In this document: positions 11,974-23,355 of the stretch, one piece after another | Layout of the letters: each line of letters begins with the position of its first letter | How positions within the stretch are numbered: position 1 is the first letter of the stretch | Assembly: GCA_001179505.1 (NCBI GenBank) | Contig: CDMY01000973.1 | Location: 9,486-57,769 of the forward strand | DNA: 48,284 nucleotides | Reading direction: 5' to 3' | From: Vitrella brassicaformis | Taxonomy: Eukaryota > Sar > Vitrellaceae | Made by a program: the position numbers and the translations under genes | Notes under the pieces: generated by a model | What the model was told of the DNA's origin: nothing | What the model saw: only the letters and a program-made list of their open reading frames with translations | The model's database searches: none

Positions 11974-14050
11974 ATGAATGACCCTTTTGGCCACGTGTGG
12001 CTGTCCGCATCAGTGTTTGGCGTGAATGCTGTTGTTGGAGCCGTCCAGCAAGTGATCGGCTTCATTGTGCGCGTCATCCAGATGGCGCTCTTCTTCATCT
12101 CACTCTTCCTCGGTGTGCCACACACACACAGACTCCAAGAAGCACCGACACTCCCTGTGTGTGTTGCAGGTGCGGTGTGGTACTTACAGGAGAGCATTCT
12201 TTTCCACCCTGAATGTGCGCCAACACAACAAGAGCACTTATTAAGCGAAGGCCACGTCTGCGGCATGTGTGTGCGGTGTGTGTGTGTGTGTCGTGTCAGT
12301 GCCCAAAGGCATGAAGACGCCCAGTATGAACCCTCCCGGTTATAGGCGGCCCGACGAGGCGGCTGACCTTGGACCGCCCATAGCCAACATGCCCTATGAC
12401 GACGTCTACACGCGGACCTCCGACGGCGTCCGCATCAACATGTATGTCAGCCACTCACATAGAGGTGCACAGGCGGGGTCGTGGCAGGGGTAGATGATAC
12501 TTCGGTTCTTCGCTGCTGCTGCTATGTGTGTTTGTGCAGGTGGTTGATTCGTCAGCGGTATGGGGACTGGAAGACGCGGCCGACCATCATCTTCTTTCAG
12601 GGCAATGCTGGAAGTGAGCACACACGCACGTGCACTGTGCGGATGGGGATGCATCCATCGGTGTGCATCGTGTGTTGTGTGTTGTGTGTTGTGTGCGTGT
12701 GTGTGTTAGACATGGGTCTGCGGATGCCCAACTTCTGGCGGATGTACGATTACCTTCGCTGCAACCTCCTCACCCTCTCATACCGAGGGTCGCCAACCAA
12801 CCAACCAACCATACCCTCTCACAGAGGCGTCCATGCCCTCTCTCTCTGTGTGTGTGTTGTGGTTCCTCCAGCTACGGGCACAGTGAGGGCCACCCGACAG
12901 AAGTGGGCGTCTATCGGGACGGAGAGGTCAGCCGGAGGCAGACACGAGAGGCAAATGGCAATTTTGTGCATGCCTGGCCCCCGGGGTATCTGCAGGCCGC
13001 GTTGCAGTGGCTGCTGGACGCATCGGACGTCGACAAGACCAAAATCTTCCTCTTTGGAAGGTGAGAACGGACGCCGTCGATGACTGCCAATCACAGACAT
13101 TTGTGGCTGCGTGGCTGTCAGGTCTCTTGGCGGGGCGATAGCTCTCGACTTGGCAATGAAATACCCACAACACGTAGGCCGGCCATGCCGCATGACACAC
13201 ACGGAAGCCGCCCCTAGAATGAGTGAGTCGTGCTGTTGTGTTTTGTGTGGATGCCATCCGCCATCAGGTTCGCGGTGTCGTGGTGGAGAACACCTTCACA
13301 AGTCTGTCAGACATGGTTGAGGTGCTCTTCCCGTTCCTGCTGCCGCTCAAGTGGCTCGTCACCAAACTACAAAGGTCAGTCCATGACACATGCACATAAT
13401 AACAGGAAGGATGGGCACGTGTGTGATGTGTGTGTGTAGGCTGCACATGGACACCATCCACCGCGTGCCACATGTGGTCGCTCCGACGCTCTTCATCGCC
13501 GGACAGGCGGTGGGCGCTTACACACACACACGCACACACGCTCGAACACTCGAACACACGTTGGTGTTCGCTCCATCCGTTCAGGACATGCTGGTCCCGC
13601 CTGCTCACATGGAGCGGCTGTACGCGGCCAGTGGGTCTCGGCACAAGAAGATCTGCCGCATCGCCAACGGCACACACAACGAGACCTGGACAGACCCACA
13701 CGAGTACTTCCAGGTCAGCAATCCACCCACCTCACCTCACCCCTGCCATCTATCCATCCACCCATCTCTGTCCATGGCTACAGGCTTTTCGCGCCTTCAT
13801 TCACGAGGCCGAGGCCATCCCGCTGCCCGAGGCTCCTCCCCCAAAGGCCCCCGCCACGCCCCTGAATGGCGGCAAGGGTGACGACAGGGCCGCCACGGAC
13901 GTGTCGACCAGTGCGTCGTCGAGATGCACGGCAGCCGACGACAGCAACCACAATAACAGCCACATGAACATGCCTATGCACAGCGGGGGGGCGGTGGTGG
14001 TTGGCGAGATGAATGGGCCGACGGGACATGACAAGAACAAAGTTGTGTGA
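11974..14050 (+). CDS. BEM46/ABHD13-type alpha/beta hydrolase
   Basis: Twelve exons: 11974-12112, 12170-12214, 12300-12441, 12540-12613, 12710-12788, 12872-12926, 12996-13060, 13122-13173, 13268-13374, 13440-13509, 13585-13713, 13784-14050. They close in frame to 407 aa. A membrane anchor spans about residues 28-50 and is followed by a YLQESILFHP-type segment and the oxyanion region FFQGNAGN. The nucleophile is Ser201 in GRSLGG, the acid is Asp277 in ADMLVPP, and the histidine is His307 in NGTHNETW. These match the BEM46/ABHD13 family of membrane-anchored serine hydrolases. The substrate is not established for this gene. The C-terminal ~80 residues are Ala/Pro/Asn-rich and extra to the family. 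The intron at 12927-12995 has 69 bases and no stop, so retention would add 23 residues; the family spacing favours splicing. Confidence 0.93.
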
Positions 14051-14547
14051 AGAGGGGCAGGGGGATGCTGCCGTCTGTGTATGGGTGCGTGTGTGATGAG
14101 TGTGCGTGGCTGTAAAGCTAATTGAGAGGGAGAGAGGGAGGGAGGGGAGTGGCAGGGAGTGTGTCTGAGTGCTTGTTTGTAACTGAGTGTGGGAGGTGGG
14201 GCGATGTGTTGTGCAGCTCTCTCTATAGTATAGCGTGTATTTGTTATGTCAATGACTTTGCCGCTACGTCCATCCAAGAGGCTATAGAAACGACGAACTG
14301 ATCGAGCACCAGTGATGAGTGAATTATTGAAGGGTCTGAACCAGCCAAGTGTCGAGACACGAGCAGCAAACACTCCCGAGACACGTGTCTCCACACACAG
14401 AATGAGCGCCGCACAGCTTGGTCACTTCCCACGAATATAAAATGTAAGCAGCGATTTGACCGCGTCGCCGGTGCCTCAACTCTGGCCTTCAGGGCGGCCT
14501 GCGGCCGCTAAGGGTGCTGGTGTGTCGGGCGACGCGGGTGGTGTGGG
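14051..14547. other. Spacer and decayed 3' end of kinase-like copy 1
   Basis: The first ~400 bases are spacer with GGGA and GT repeats. From about 14490 to 14547 the minus strand still matches the Pro/Ala-rich linker of the related copies at 18.9 kb and 25.6 kb, although it lies beyond an in-frame TGA. The similarity then stops abruptly. Confidence 0.55.
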
Positions 14548-16192
14548 TCAATGGGCGCCCTGGCGCGATGCGGCAGTGGATGGCAAAGACGCAGCCGCTG
14601 CTGGGCTGCTGCCTTTCCTGTGAACGTCCATGAGGAAGGCCGCCAAACTACTCAGCTGCTGCACCTGCTCGGCCAGGCTGCACCTATCCCAGGGGAAAAG
14701 CCGAGTCGCCGCCTCGCTAATCTTCTCCAGCCGCCGGAGCGCCCCCTCTACCCACTCCAGCCCCCTCTCCCCTCTGAGCTCCCACAGCCCCTCCTTGCCG
14801 CCAATGGGGTGGCCGTCGCTATCCATTAGATGCCGCCAATTGCCTCCCCACCAGTAGCTGAGGAAAGTCTGCGTCACATTTCTGTGCTGGTCGTAGGCCT
14901 TCTTGGCCTTCTCGTACGCGACCCTCTGCTGCTGATAGGCGGCCTTGGCATCCTCGGCGGCGTCCTGGGGCGGCTCCTTCGGCGGCTGCGGCTCCACTGG
15001 CCAGTTGCCTTTGTCCCTCTCGAGCTTCTCGATGAACAGCTCGCTGCGCAGGGCATTGTGCAGGCTGCAGCCGAGGTTGAATGACGGCGTGCTGCAGCCG
15101 CACTCCCATCTTCGTCCCCTTGCCCACCAGCTGGTGATGCTCCCGCAGCGCCTTCTGTCTGTCCCAGATGTCGTCCCACCCGACCGGCCCCAGCTCGAGG
15201 ATCTCGCCGCCCCACTTGGCGAGGTCCTCCTGTGTGCCGTCAAAGGCGAGCTGCTCCGTATTGAAGAGCAGCTGCTCCGGCGCAGCGTGGTAGCACGTGT
15301 ATGTGGGCAGCTGCTTCTCCTCCCTCTGGGCGGCCTTGCGGACGGGGATGAGTGCGGCGTGGGGGCAGGGAGGGGTAGGGACGGTGCCGTCGGCGGCGTG
15401 CATGCAGGGGCCGGGGGGCTTCACGACGCCCGTGTTAGCGAGGTCAATGAGGTATGTGTCGGGCTGCTCCTGCGCGTCGAGGGTGAACCAGTTGACGTAG
15501 ATGTTGTTGGCGCAGTGGTCAGGGCACACCAGGCCGTCCTCCTCGAGGGCTATCCGCAGGGTCTCGGCCGCCCATTGGAACGCTCGCACGAGGTCTATGA
15601 CCTGGAGGATGGTGGCCCTGGGGTTCCATCGGTGTGTGCGGGCGATGGCGGCCATGTTGTGCTTCATATCCCAAATCAACTCCCTCAGGCTGACGTAGTC
15701 GGGTGGCTGCGTGGGGTCTGACAGCGTCGAGACAAGACAAAGAAAGACGCCGTGAATGAGTACATTGATGGAGTGCAGCCCCCCTTCTTTTGATGCTCAC
15801 CGTTGAGTGGCTGCATCTCTATGTACAGGCAGGGCTTCGGGGCTGTGTCAGCCGACTCGCGATACATGGCGCCGTCTTGGAGGCTGGCATCCGTATAGCC
15901 GCAGAAACGGCTTCAGCTCCTTCCCCTCCCCCTACCTCTTGGCCTGCACCATGGCCATGCGCTTCCTCTCCACCTCCATCTCCCTCAAGGCAGTCCGCCA
16001 TATAGGGCTGTCGTTGTCGAGAACCGCAATCTTGAAGGCCCGCCATTCCCCATTCACCACGCCTGCCCTGACGATGGCACGGGAGCCCTCGCCGAGCCGG
16101 TGGGACAGCTCCACCTGTTGGCCGTCGTGTGTGGTGAGGATGGGGTGGGTGGCCATCGTGGTGCTGCTCGCTGATGCACTACTAATGGCCAT
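14548..16192 (-). pseudogene. Divergent protein-kinase-like gene, copy 1, broken
   Basis: On the minus strand from 16192 the translation has a glycine loop (LGEGSRAIVRAG) and a lysine strand (AFKI). The catalytic loop is CPDHCANN in place of HRDLKPxN, a DLAN replaces DFG, and AAPEQLL is an APE-like motif. A Pro/Lys-rich helical tail (about 200 residues) follows. The intron from 15785 to 15718 has clean GTGAGC/CAG ends. Compared with copy 2 (24610-27238) there is an in-frame TAG at 15932-15934, a frame change between about 15900 and 15867, another near 15100, and a TGA at 14548 where copy 2 continues. The TAG lies in a GTAGGG context, so a gene finder may call an intron here, but the bases after it still align with coding sequence of copy 2. 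I call it a pseudogene; assembly error is the main alternative. Confidence 0.7.
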
Positions 16193-16649
16193 GGACTAAT
16201 GGCGTGGGAAGCCAGGGTACTGCTGCGCTCCGCTTCACGCCGACGGGTGGTACTTTGCAGTTGCTGCTGTTGCTGCGTTGCTTCTGCTGTTGTTGTCGCT
16301 GCTGTTTGCTGACAGTGAGCTCCGTTGCGCCTTCTTCTCCTCGATCGCAATTCTGCAAGCGGCCTCTCTACAGCCATGTGCGTGGAGGGGTGCGAAAGTT
16401 TTCCACAAAATATAAAATGCAAGCAGCGATCGAATCATCTGAGCAACACAAGAGGGAGGCGACGGGTGTCGCCTTGCCTCTGTAGGTGTGTCGTGTGTGT
16501 GTCCTGAAGGCCTGCTCACGTGACGCTCCTGGACCGGCAGGGGGCGAGCTACCTGCATATATAGTATGGATGGGTAACGAATGAATGCGTGTCTCTCTCT
16601 GTCTCTGTCTCTGTCTCTCTGTGTCTGCGCCCATCCGTCCCTTTATCAC

Positions 16650-17325
16650 TTACAGCTGGTCGATAGCGTCGAGCTCGGCGATGATGGCATCGTACACGTC
16701 GTCGCCGAGGCGCCCGTATCCGAGGTTGCTGATGTAGCCATGCAGCAGATTCAGGCGATCCCGCACCTGGTTGCGAATCGGGCCTGATGGATGGATCAGA
16801 GAAATCAATCAGCCGACACACATCCATACATACGTACATGGTCACACTGGTTGGCCGATGGATTATCGATCAGATAATGTGGTCCTTCTTTATCGCTCTC
16901 TCTGCCTTGCCTAGAGACGCACCGGGGGGGTTGCGCGCTTTCTCGTGTAGGAACTGCTGGAGGTTCTGAGAGCGGCGGGCGATCAGCGTCTCGCAGGCGG
17001 CGGCGAACTCCGGGCTGTCGGCATCCACGAAGTTGTCCCACATGTCCTGGATGTCGGCGGCGGCCTCGTTGACGCCGTCAATGTATCGGCAGTCGGGAGT
17101 GTCGACCAGGCAGCTCGTCATTGAGTAGAAGGCCATTGTCAAATCATCCCTACGTACGCACAAGGACAACATACGCACAGACAGACAGACAGACATGCTC
17201 ACACGTATTCTGTTTGTGCAGGATGGTTTGTGGTGTGTGTACCGTTCGTACCTCGCGCTGGTCGGCAGAAGCGGATAAGTAAGAGGTCGTCCAATATAAA
17301 AAGCAGGCAGCGATCCCTGAACCAA
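16650..17325 (-). CDS. Small helical protein of unknown function
   Basis: Three exons, 17325-17252, 17149-16923 and 16783-16650, phases 2 and 1, close to 144 aa with stop TAA at 16650-16652. The predicted protein is mostly amphipathic helix, acidic, with several Asp-Asn-Gly turns and a Cys pair near residues 35-42. I recognise no family. The start at 17325 is the only ATG in the frame that joins exon 1 to exon 2. An open frame on the same strand just upstream (17634-17395) might be a further exon but does not join cleanly. The gene lies between two fragments of the kinase-like family, so it may be a gene caught in the rearranged region. Confidence 0.5.
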
Positions 17326-17394
17326 CGAAGCGATCCCTGAGCCCTGATGCCCGCAAATGCATCACTACTACCATCCTCCTGCTGCTCCTCCTCC

Positions 17395-17634
17395 TCATGA
17401 TGACCACCACGCCGTCGCGTTCTGGAGGAAGGCCGGCTGCCCCCCTCCATTCTGCGTGTCCTCAGCGTCGAACCACAGCTGGTGCTCCACTGCCTCGAGC
17501 GAGCAGAACCGAAGCCGACCCACAAAAGCGATGAAGGAATTCGATAGAGCAGCCAGGCCGTGGTCGATCGCCTCGCCATTGTGGGCCTCTGGCGGTTGGG
17601 TTCCAGCTGTGGGTGAGGGGGAGGTGCCATACAT
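17395..17634 (-). CDS. Possible short unknown ORF
   Basis: An uninterrupted 79-codon frame starting with ATG at 17634. Its composition is balanced, with a hydrophobic middle (NSFIAFVGRLRFCSLEAVEHQLWF), which contrasts with repeat-derived frames nearby. No family is recognised and no splice partner found. It may be a remnant exon of the gene at 16650-17325 or of an unknown gene. Confidence 0.3.
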   Translation of the reverse strand: MYGTSPSPTAGTQPPEAHNGEAIDHGLAALSNSFIAFVGRLRFCSLEAVEHQLWFDAEDTQNGGGQPAFLQNATAWWSS

Positions 17635-17869
17635 GACGTCCCGTCAGCAGCGGCCGGAGGAGCCCTCCTTGCCGTCGCCCGACTGATGGTTCCTCTTCCA
17701 GCCGAACCCGAAATCACATCTACACACGCACATACACACAGAGAGAGAGACGCCTGTTTGTCGTTCTGTCTTTCCTTCTTCCCCAATCCAAGTGCGTACC
17801 TTCCTGAGCATGTAAAGCACTACTAAGCGGGCTAACTTGACTGCCGTCCACCCACTTCAACGCGCACAC

Positions 17870-18049
17870 CATCCATCCATCCATCCATGCATCCATCCAT
17901 CCATGCATGCATCCATCCATCCATCCATGCATCCATCCATCCATGCATCCATCCATCCATCCATGCATCCATCCATCCATGCATCCATCCATGCATCCGT
18001 CCATCCATGCATGCATCCGTCCATCCATGCATGCATCCATCCATCCACG
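17870..18049. repeat. CATC/GCATC minisatellite array
   Basis: About 180 bases of CATC units broken at semi-regular steps by GCATC, giving higher-order blocks. It reads open in several frames on both strands, which explains the long Met/His/Trp-rich false ORFs over it. Confidence 0.95.
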
Positions 18050-18310
18050 CTTAGGAGGAAAAACACAGACCCCCATTTCGCACCAACACGGGCCCGTACG
18101 TATGAAAGACAGACACTAATGCACCCATCCATGCCTCACCCTCGCCAATACTCGTCCCGCTTCGGCTGCACATGACGAGCCACCACACCGGCCTCCCCCG
18201 AGCCACCACACACCCATCCTCGCCCTTGCCGTTGACTTCCCGCTCCCGCAGCCATGACAAAAAATACGACACAGCATCAGAAACACGCATGCACTCTCCA
18301 CACACATGCA

Positions 18311-18339
<29 letters not shown>

Positions 18340-18341
<2 letters not shown>

Positions 18342-18960
18342 ACGTGCGGCGGGCGGGTTGGCCCCCCATCCCCAAACGACTCGCTACCCACTGCCCTGCG
18401 GCAGCAGCCGTCTCGCTCACGTCAGTGCAGAGAGCCCACCACCTCATCCTGAGGTCCTGGCTGGCCGCCCGGACCTCCCAGAGGTTCGGCCCCTCGTCAC
18501 TGGGCTGCCACATCACCCAATCGTTGGCCAACAGATTCCACTTCCACCCCCCCCCATGAGCCCGTCGCATGGCCCGTCGTAGCGGATGATCTTGGCATAG
18601 TATGGCACGTAGGGGAGGTGGTGGGCAGGAATGCCGCTTGCTCGCGGCAGAGAGTGTGGCGCCTTTCTGGCCTTCTGTGCCGCCTTGATATCGTTCAGCA
18701 GGACGGCCTTTCGCCTCGGTGGTGGTGCTGGGGGATGGTGGTCGTCCTGGTGGTCATGGCGGTGGTGCGTCGGTGCTGCCGGAGCGGCCATCTTCTGCTG
18801 GTATGCGATCGGCGTGGCCGCTACAGGTGCTGGCGATGTGTCGGGCGACGCGGGCGGTGGGGGGCATTGTGCGCCCTGGGGCGATGCGGCTGTGGATGGA
18901 CAATGCTGTACAACGACGAAATCTGTCTGTTTTCCTTTTTTCGTCATCGAAGTAAAGGAT
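18340..18960 (-). pseudogene. C-terminal module of kinase-like family, copy 3, broken
   Basis: From about 18905 down, the minus strand matches the linker (AASPQ..CP.PPASPDTSPAP) and the C-terminal domain of copy 2. This domain contains KAVLLNDIKAAQKAR, LPYVPYYAKIIRYDG, WKWNLLANDWVMWQPS and a WW-containing tail. The frame breaks at a run of nine C at 18547-18555 (plus strand) between the IIRYDG and WKWN parts; one more base would restore it. No kinase domain lies upstream, so this is a detached piece. The ATG at 18948 (MTKKGKQTDF) could give it a start, but that is not shown. Confidence 0.6.
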
Positions 18961-19640
18961 CGCGCTTCTGAAAAGCAGCAGACAAGGCCACTGACGTGGG
19001 TAGTCTGGTCTGTGCAGACCAGACTCAGTGAGGCGCTTCCCAACCTTCCAGAAATGTGTCGAGAAAATGAGACGGGGATGAAGAGAAATCAGCATTTCAT
19101 CTGCAAACACAGACATGCCAAGGGGAGGCATATGAGCACACCCATGGCAACGAAATGCGCCATGCACTCATCCCTACACACTACGCAGACACACATCATC
19201 ACCACAGACAACAGACATAGCACACGGCGCCACACACACACGTACTCACCTGATGGAGGCGATTTGTGCGAGAAGAAGGTGCGTGCGCACTCTGCAGGGC
19301 ACCAGACAGTTGCCAGCCGCTCCGCATAAGGCAGGGCATCACCAGGCGAGGCCTCGTCCCGGGGCACGGCGGTGGAGGAAAAAAGTAGCGGATGACATCT
19401 GGGCGAGTTGGGAGGGATAGAGGGAGATGAGGCGGACAATACAAGCCTAAAACCAGCCCAGAAGAGAAAGAAATGAAGGATCTGTGGCCGAAAGAAGGCT
19501 GGAAAGCCGAACGCGGACGAAAAATGTGAAAAAACTTATGCGAGCTCGTAAATCAGGGTTTGCGGGGTTTGTGTCGTCTCATCGCGGAAATCTCGACGCG
19601 CACTTCTGCAGAGCGGGAGGCCATAGAAGGCATAAAAGCA
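18961..19640. other. Spacer, nothing recognised
   Basis: No supported coding region. Some short frames are open on both strands but none has a recognisable motif or splice partners. Confidence 0.5.
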
Positions 19641-20012
19641 ATGGACACAGGTGAGAAGAAGGAACCCAAATGACATCTCCCCTGTGGCTCAATGTGTGCT
19701 GCTTTCGTTGATCCATCCAGGTGCGTCGAGCGCGTTGATCCATCCAGGTGCGTCGAGCGGCATTGGTCGGGCCATGGCAACACAGCTGGCCAAGGCGGGA
19801 GCGCGGCTGATCATCTCAGGCCGCAATGTCAGCGCCCTGAACGAGCTGCGGAGCTGCTGACCCTGCAGCCGCATGGGGCAGGACAGGAGGTCATCCTGAC
19901 CGGCGAGACCATCGACGAGGCCGCCAACGCCAACCCCACCCACGACCTCTCGCCCTCTGGGGCAGAGCAGCCGTCAGGGGCCGCCAGCCTGGGGTTCGGC
20001 ACATCGACATAG
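19640..20012 (+). pseudogene. Short-chain dehydrogenase N-terminal remnant
   Basis: A short 5' exon ending MDTG at about 19652 joins across a GTGAGA...CAG intron to GASSGIGRAMATQLAKAG, followed by ARLIISGRN. This is the classic cofactor-binding TGxxxGIG start of a short-chain dehydrogenase/reductase with its second strand and Arg-Asn. The frame ends at a TGA (19858-19860). A one-base shift restores a plausible continuation (AELLTLQPHGAGQEVIL) to 20012. The YxxxK active site and the rest of the fold are absent, so this is a fragment. The acceptor region is duplicated (see 19706-19759). Confidence 0.6.
19706..19759. repeat. 27-base tandem duplication over a splice acceptor
   Basis: Two identical 27-base units, each carrying ATCCAG followed by GTGCGTCGAGC. 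Either unit can act as acceptor. Use of the first adds nine in-frame residues (ALIHPGASS) to the cofactor-binding loop. Confidence 0.9.
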
Positions 20013-20578
20013 TGAATCCGCTGCGTGGGCACAAGAGGGATTGACAAGGATGGGCAGGGGGAGGGAGGGGGATGAGTGGGTTGGTGGTGTTTTTGAGTCA
20101 GGTTAAGTGTACAGACAGACAGATACACAGACAGAGGATCCTTGTGGTTTTTTCTCCCTTTTTCTCCCTCCCTCCCTGGCTGGCTTTTTCATCCGTCCAC
20201 AGCCCACCAGATGCTCTCTCTCTACACTGTGTGCTGCACGTACCCATGTAATTCATCTCATCTCGACTTATCAGGACGGCATCATGGTGTTCCGTGCCAA
20301 TTCTTGCGTCGCGTCTTGGCTGTGGTGTGATGGTACTTGGGTGCCATACCAATACACGCATACGTTGTGCAGACAAAGGAGGGAGGGAGGAAGTGCAGTC
20401 ACTGTGTGGATGGTCGGATGGACAGATGGGTGGCCTGACTGTGTGTGAGACGCATACTCACTAACCTAGATATCATCGAAGACATGGTATCTATCAGCAT
20501 CGATGGAACCGCTATGTGTGCAGGAGATACTCATTGGAAGCGGCACGGCACAGAGGCGTGGGCAAACCCACGGAAATG

Positions 20579-20610
<32 letters not shown>

Positions 20611-21719
20611 GCAGCTGTCCACTGACCTGACGTACACACACGGCACAGACGCACGCATACGGGACAGACACAGAGAGGGGGTGGGGTGAGTGTGTGCGGG
20701 GTGGATGGCACAAGTAAGAGTATTGTATGTGTGATCGTGTAAGCAAGTGCCACACATCAGTCGACGATGCACGCACACACACACACACGTGTATACGCAC
20801 CGACGGACACACCATATGTATGTGTCTGTGTATGTGTGTGTGTGTGCGTGTGTGTGGAGGTGGCTGGTTGAGTGAGATGCCCTCTCTGCCCGACAGACAC
20901 ATGGATACGTATGTGAGGGTATCTGACTAGGCCAGCTGGCCAGGACAAGGAGGTACATACACACATGTACATGAGGTGTGCGGCGGCACAAGGAGCTGTC
21001 GATGGGATCGATGGGCCGAAAGCGCAGTGGTGGTGTCCGCTGGAGGCTGGAAAAACGCGGCCAGCGACGCACAACAGCGGCGGAAAGAGCAGTGCTCCTG
21101 CGCAGCACGAGAAAGCTGCGCTTCGTGTCGTGTCAGCAAGCAGTGGGAGGGAGGAGCCCTGGTGCGCACCTGTGTGCCTGAGTGGGGGCGGGCGTGTCGC
21201 GGGCCGCTAAGCAAAACCGCCGGATGACAAAGGGAAGCCAGTGAATGAATGGTGGACCAGAAATGTAGGGCCAACAATGTGGAGTTAGTCAGTCACACAG
21301 ATGCACCGAGTCGACCTTTGTGTGCTCGTGGTGCGCATGTGTGTCTTGGCGGTGGGGTGTGGTGTGCAGCGGGCCGCACCCAACACCGCCAAAGCAGGAG
21401 AGGAGCAGCGAGTCTGCGGGTGCAGTCAGGTAAGCCTATACATCCATACAATCAGCACATGGTGAGTGGAGTGAGTAAGTCGAATGAATGAACCGTATCG
21501 TGGACCAAAAATACAATAAATACGCACTCAGTCAGTCAGTCAGTAGTGAGTCGATACGGATGCACACGGGCATGGCGTTACGCTCACACCTCTACACGCA
21601 TCTCACGCATCCACGAACCATGCATGGGTCACGATGGTCACCACATGAGAGTGAATTCGTCTGTCATCCATCCATCCATCCAGACACACCCCCCCCCGAT
21701 GCCGATGTCGGGCCGCTCC
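20013..21719. other. Repeat-rich spacer
   Basis: Long GT/CA stretches, including a pure CA run at about 20580-20609, and GACA units. No coding exon is supported. Frames between 20960 and 21230 are open on several frames at once, as expected for GC-rich spacer. Confidence 0.55.
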
Positions 21720-23355
21720 TCAACGAACGCACCCGCCCCAACCAGAGGCCCCTCCCCTCCGACCGCTCCAGCTGACGGTAGTGCAGTGCCCTGGCTCCTC
21801 AGTCAGGTGACCTGCCCGGCACGCCACGCATGTCCATGGTGCCCCTGCATGGACAGCGTCGCCCTCACCGGGCTGCTGCTTCTGGAGTGGTAGGGCCACC
21901 GATCGTGTGGCGGCGGGCATGGCAAAGTCAGGGTCGGTGACCTGCTCCTGGCGCGACGCACGGTGGACGAGGGGAGTCTGTGCGCCAGGGAGGGGCTCGG
22001 TGGTGCTGGGCTTGCCGTTCACGGCACCTGAACGCATTCATAAACACATCGCAGAGACATACAGACAGATGCACCCGTCCATTCATCCAAGATGCAGGTA
22101 GGTCTGTCTTTCTGTCTGTCTGTCTGTCTGTCTGTCTGTGCGTGCTGTGTTTCACTTACCAGGGATGGAGTGGTGGCCAAGAAGGGCTGCGGTCCAGCCG
22201 AACTCTGAAGGCACGCACTCCCGAAGGAATGACTTGCCGATGAAGGCACGCACTCCCGGAGGAATGACTCGCCCGAGCCAGCCAGACAGACAGCCAATCG
22301 CCTCCACCTACACACACAGACAAAGACACACACAAACAGATACACACACAGACAGAGACACACAAGTATGTGCACACGCGAGATGAGCACATCCTTTGCG
22401 TGTGGTCATACGTGCGTACCTCCCGAAGCGCCGAAGATGACATGTTGACTCCTTGAGTGTTCGCCGGGCGGGAGGCCGCGAAGAGGGGCCGGAAACCGGT
22501 TGAGTCGAGCTGCACGTTGAGGCCGCGGCGGGACTTGCCTGTGGCGACCGCCAGAAGGACACCGCGGCGCCGCAGGGCATCAAGGAAGTTGCGAGACCCG
22601 TCGAAGGGCTTAATTAACCTGACGAAAGACAATGCAATGGGGACCCATTGCATTGAGTCGATCGAGACATGTATGTATGTCGTGTGAGTCGATCGGTGTA
22701 CATACCTGTGTGTCTCGATTTCCCTCCAGTGTGTGCGGTATGCGGCCTTGATCTCTTCGTGCGTCTCTTGGTCATCGTCCGGACAGAGCACCAGGGGCAC
22801 GTCATCGATCGACAGGCCAATCGTCTCGCGAATCTCCCTCTCCAGACGCCTCTCGTCCATCGGCGGATCAGGGTCATGTCAACGTCATAATCACCAGAAC
22901 CATCAGCCGCCTGCCGTCTCCTCTTGTTGTCGCGAGCGGTCTTCTTGCCCTCCTTGACGGCCCTCACCCAGCACCGGATGATCGAGGTCACCAAATCGAC
23001 CACAGTGCCATCCCTGGTGGTGCACAGCACACGCAACAACCATTGCGGTGGCACGTGCATACACCGCTGCACACCTGCCCGGGTCACCTACTTACCAGTC
23101 GAAGCAGACGCACCACCGGACGGGCTTGTCGGACACCGCCTCCCTGGAGAGGGAAGGTGGGGCGGCTGCTGGGTGTCTCGCTCGTAGTAGAGCTGGCCTT
23201 CCTGTGTGGGCTGCTGTGACCAACGGGTCTGCCGGATGGCCTCGCCCGTCGATCGCCGAGCGACTAAGGCCCACAGGCGGATTGCTGGCATGCGGCCCGG
23301 CATCTACAGCGCGGAGACGGCACTCCTGCGGCCTGACACAACCACTCCCACCTGC
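21720..23355 (-). CDS. HAD-like phosphatase with rewritten C-terminal half
   Basis: Minus-strand exons: about 23355-23096, 23013-22716, 22618-22420, 22307-22160 and 22027-21720. The join at 23096/23013 builds FDWDGTVVD, the HAD nucleophile motif I (Asp-x-Asp-Gly-Thr). Exon 3 gives a LAVATGKSRRGL motif II as in Gph/PGP-type phosphatases. The usual motif III lysine and the motif IV GDxxxD are not found. Exon 4 contains a 35-base tandem duplication read in two frames. The last exon is Pro/Gly-rich with a WTCVAC pair. Within exon 2 the frame changes between the motif I part and the RRLEREIRETIGLSIDD part. A GTGAGG at TGCTGG and an AG before AGGCGT would keep phase as an intron, though that acceptor is weak. 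The 5' end is uncertain. Catalysis is doubtful without motif IV. Confidence 0.55.
22206..22273. repeat. 35-base tandem duplication inside an exon
   Basis: Two near-identical 35-base units (starting TGAAGGCACGC) with two differences. The length is not a multiple of three, so the same DNA is read in two frames within the HAD-like gene's fourth exon. Confidence 0.85.

Noticed and set aside
12927-12995. Coding insert of 23 residues in the hydrolase
   Set aside because: It has GT and TGCAG ends, and its removal restores the family spacing between the oxyanion region and the nucleophile.
17870-18049. CRISPR-like array
   Set aside because: The units are simple CATC repeats with no unique spacers, in eukaryotic DNA.
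17832-18175. Long ORFs on both strands rich in Met, Asp, Gly, Trp or His, Pro, Ser
   Set aside because: They are translations of the CATC array, which has no stop in most frames.
20512-21108. Minus-strand ORFs over 20.5-21.1 kb
   Set aside because: Mostly CA/GT repeat translation, with no motif.
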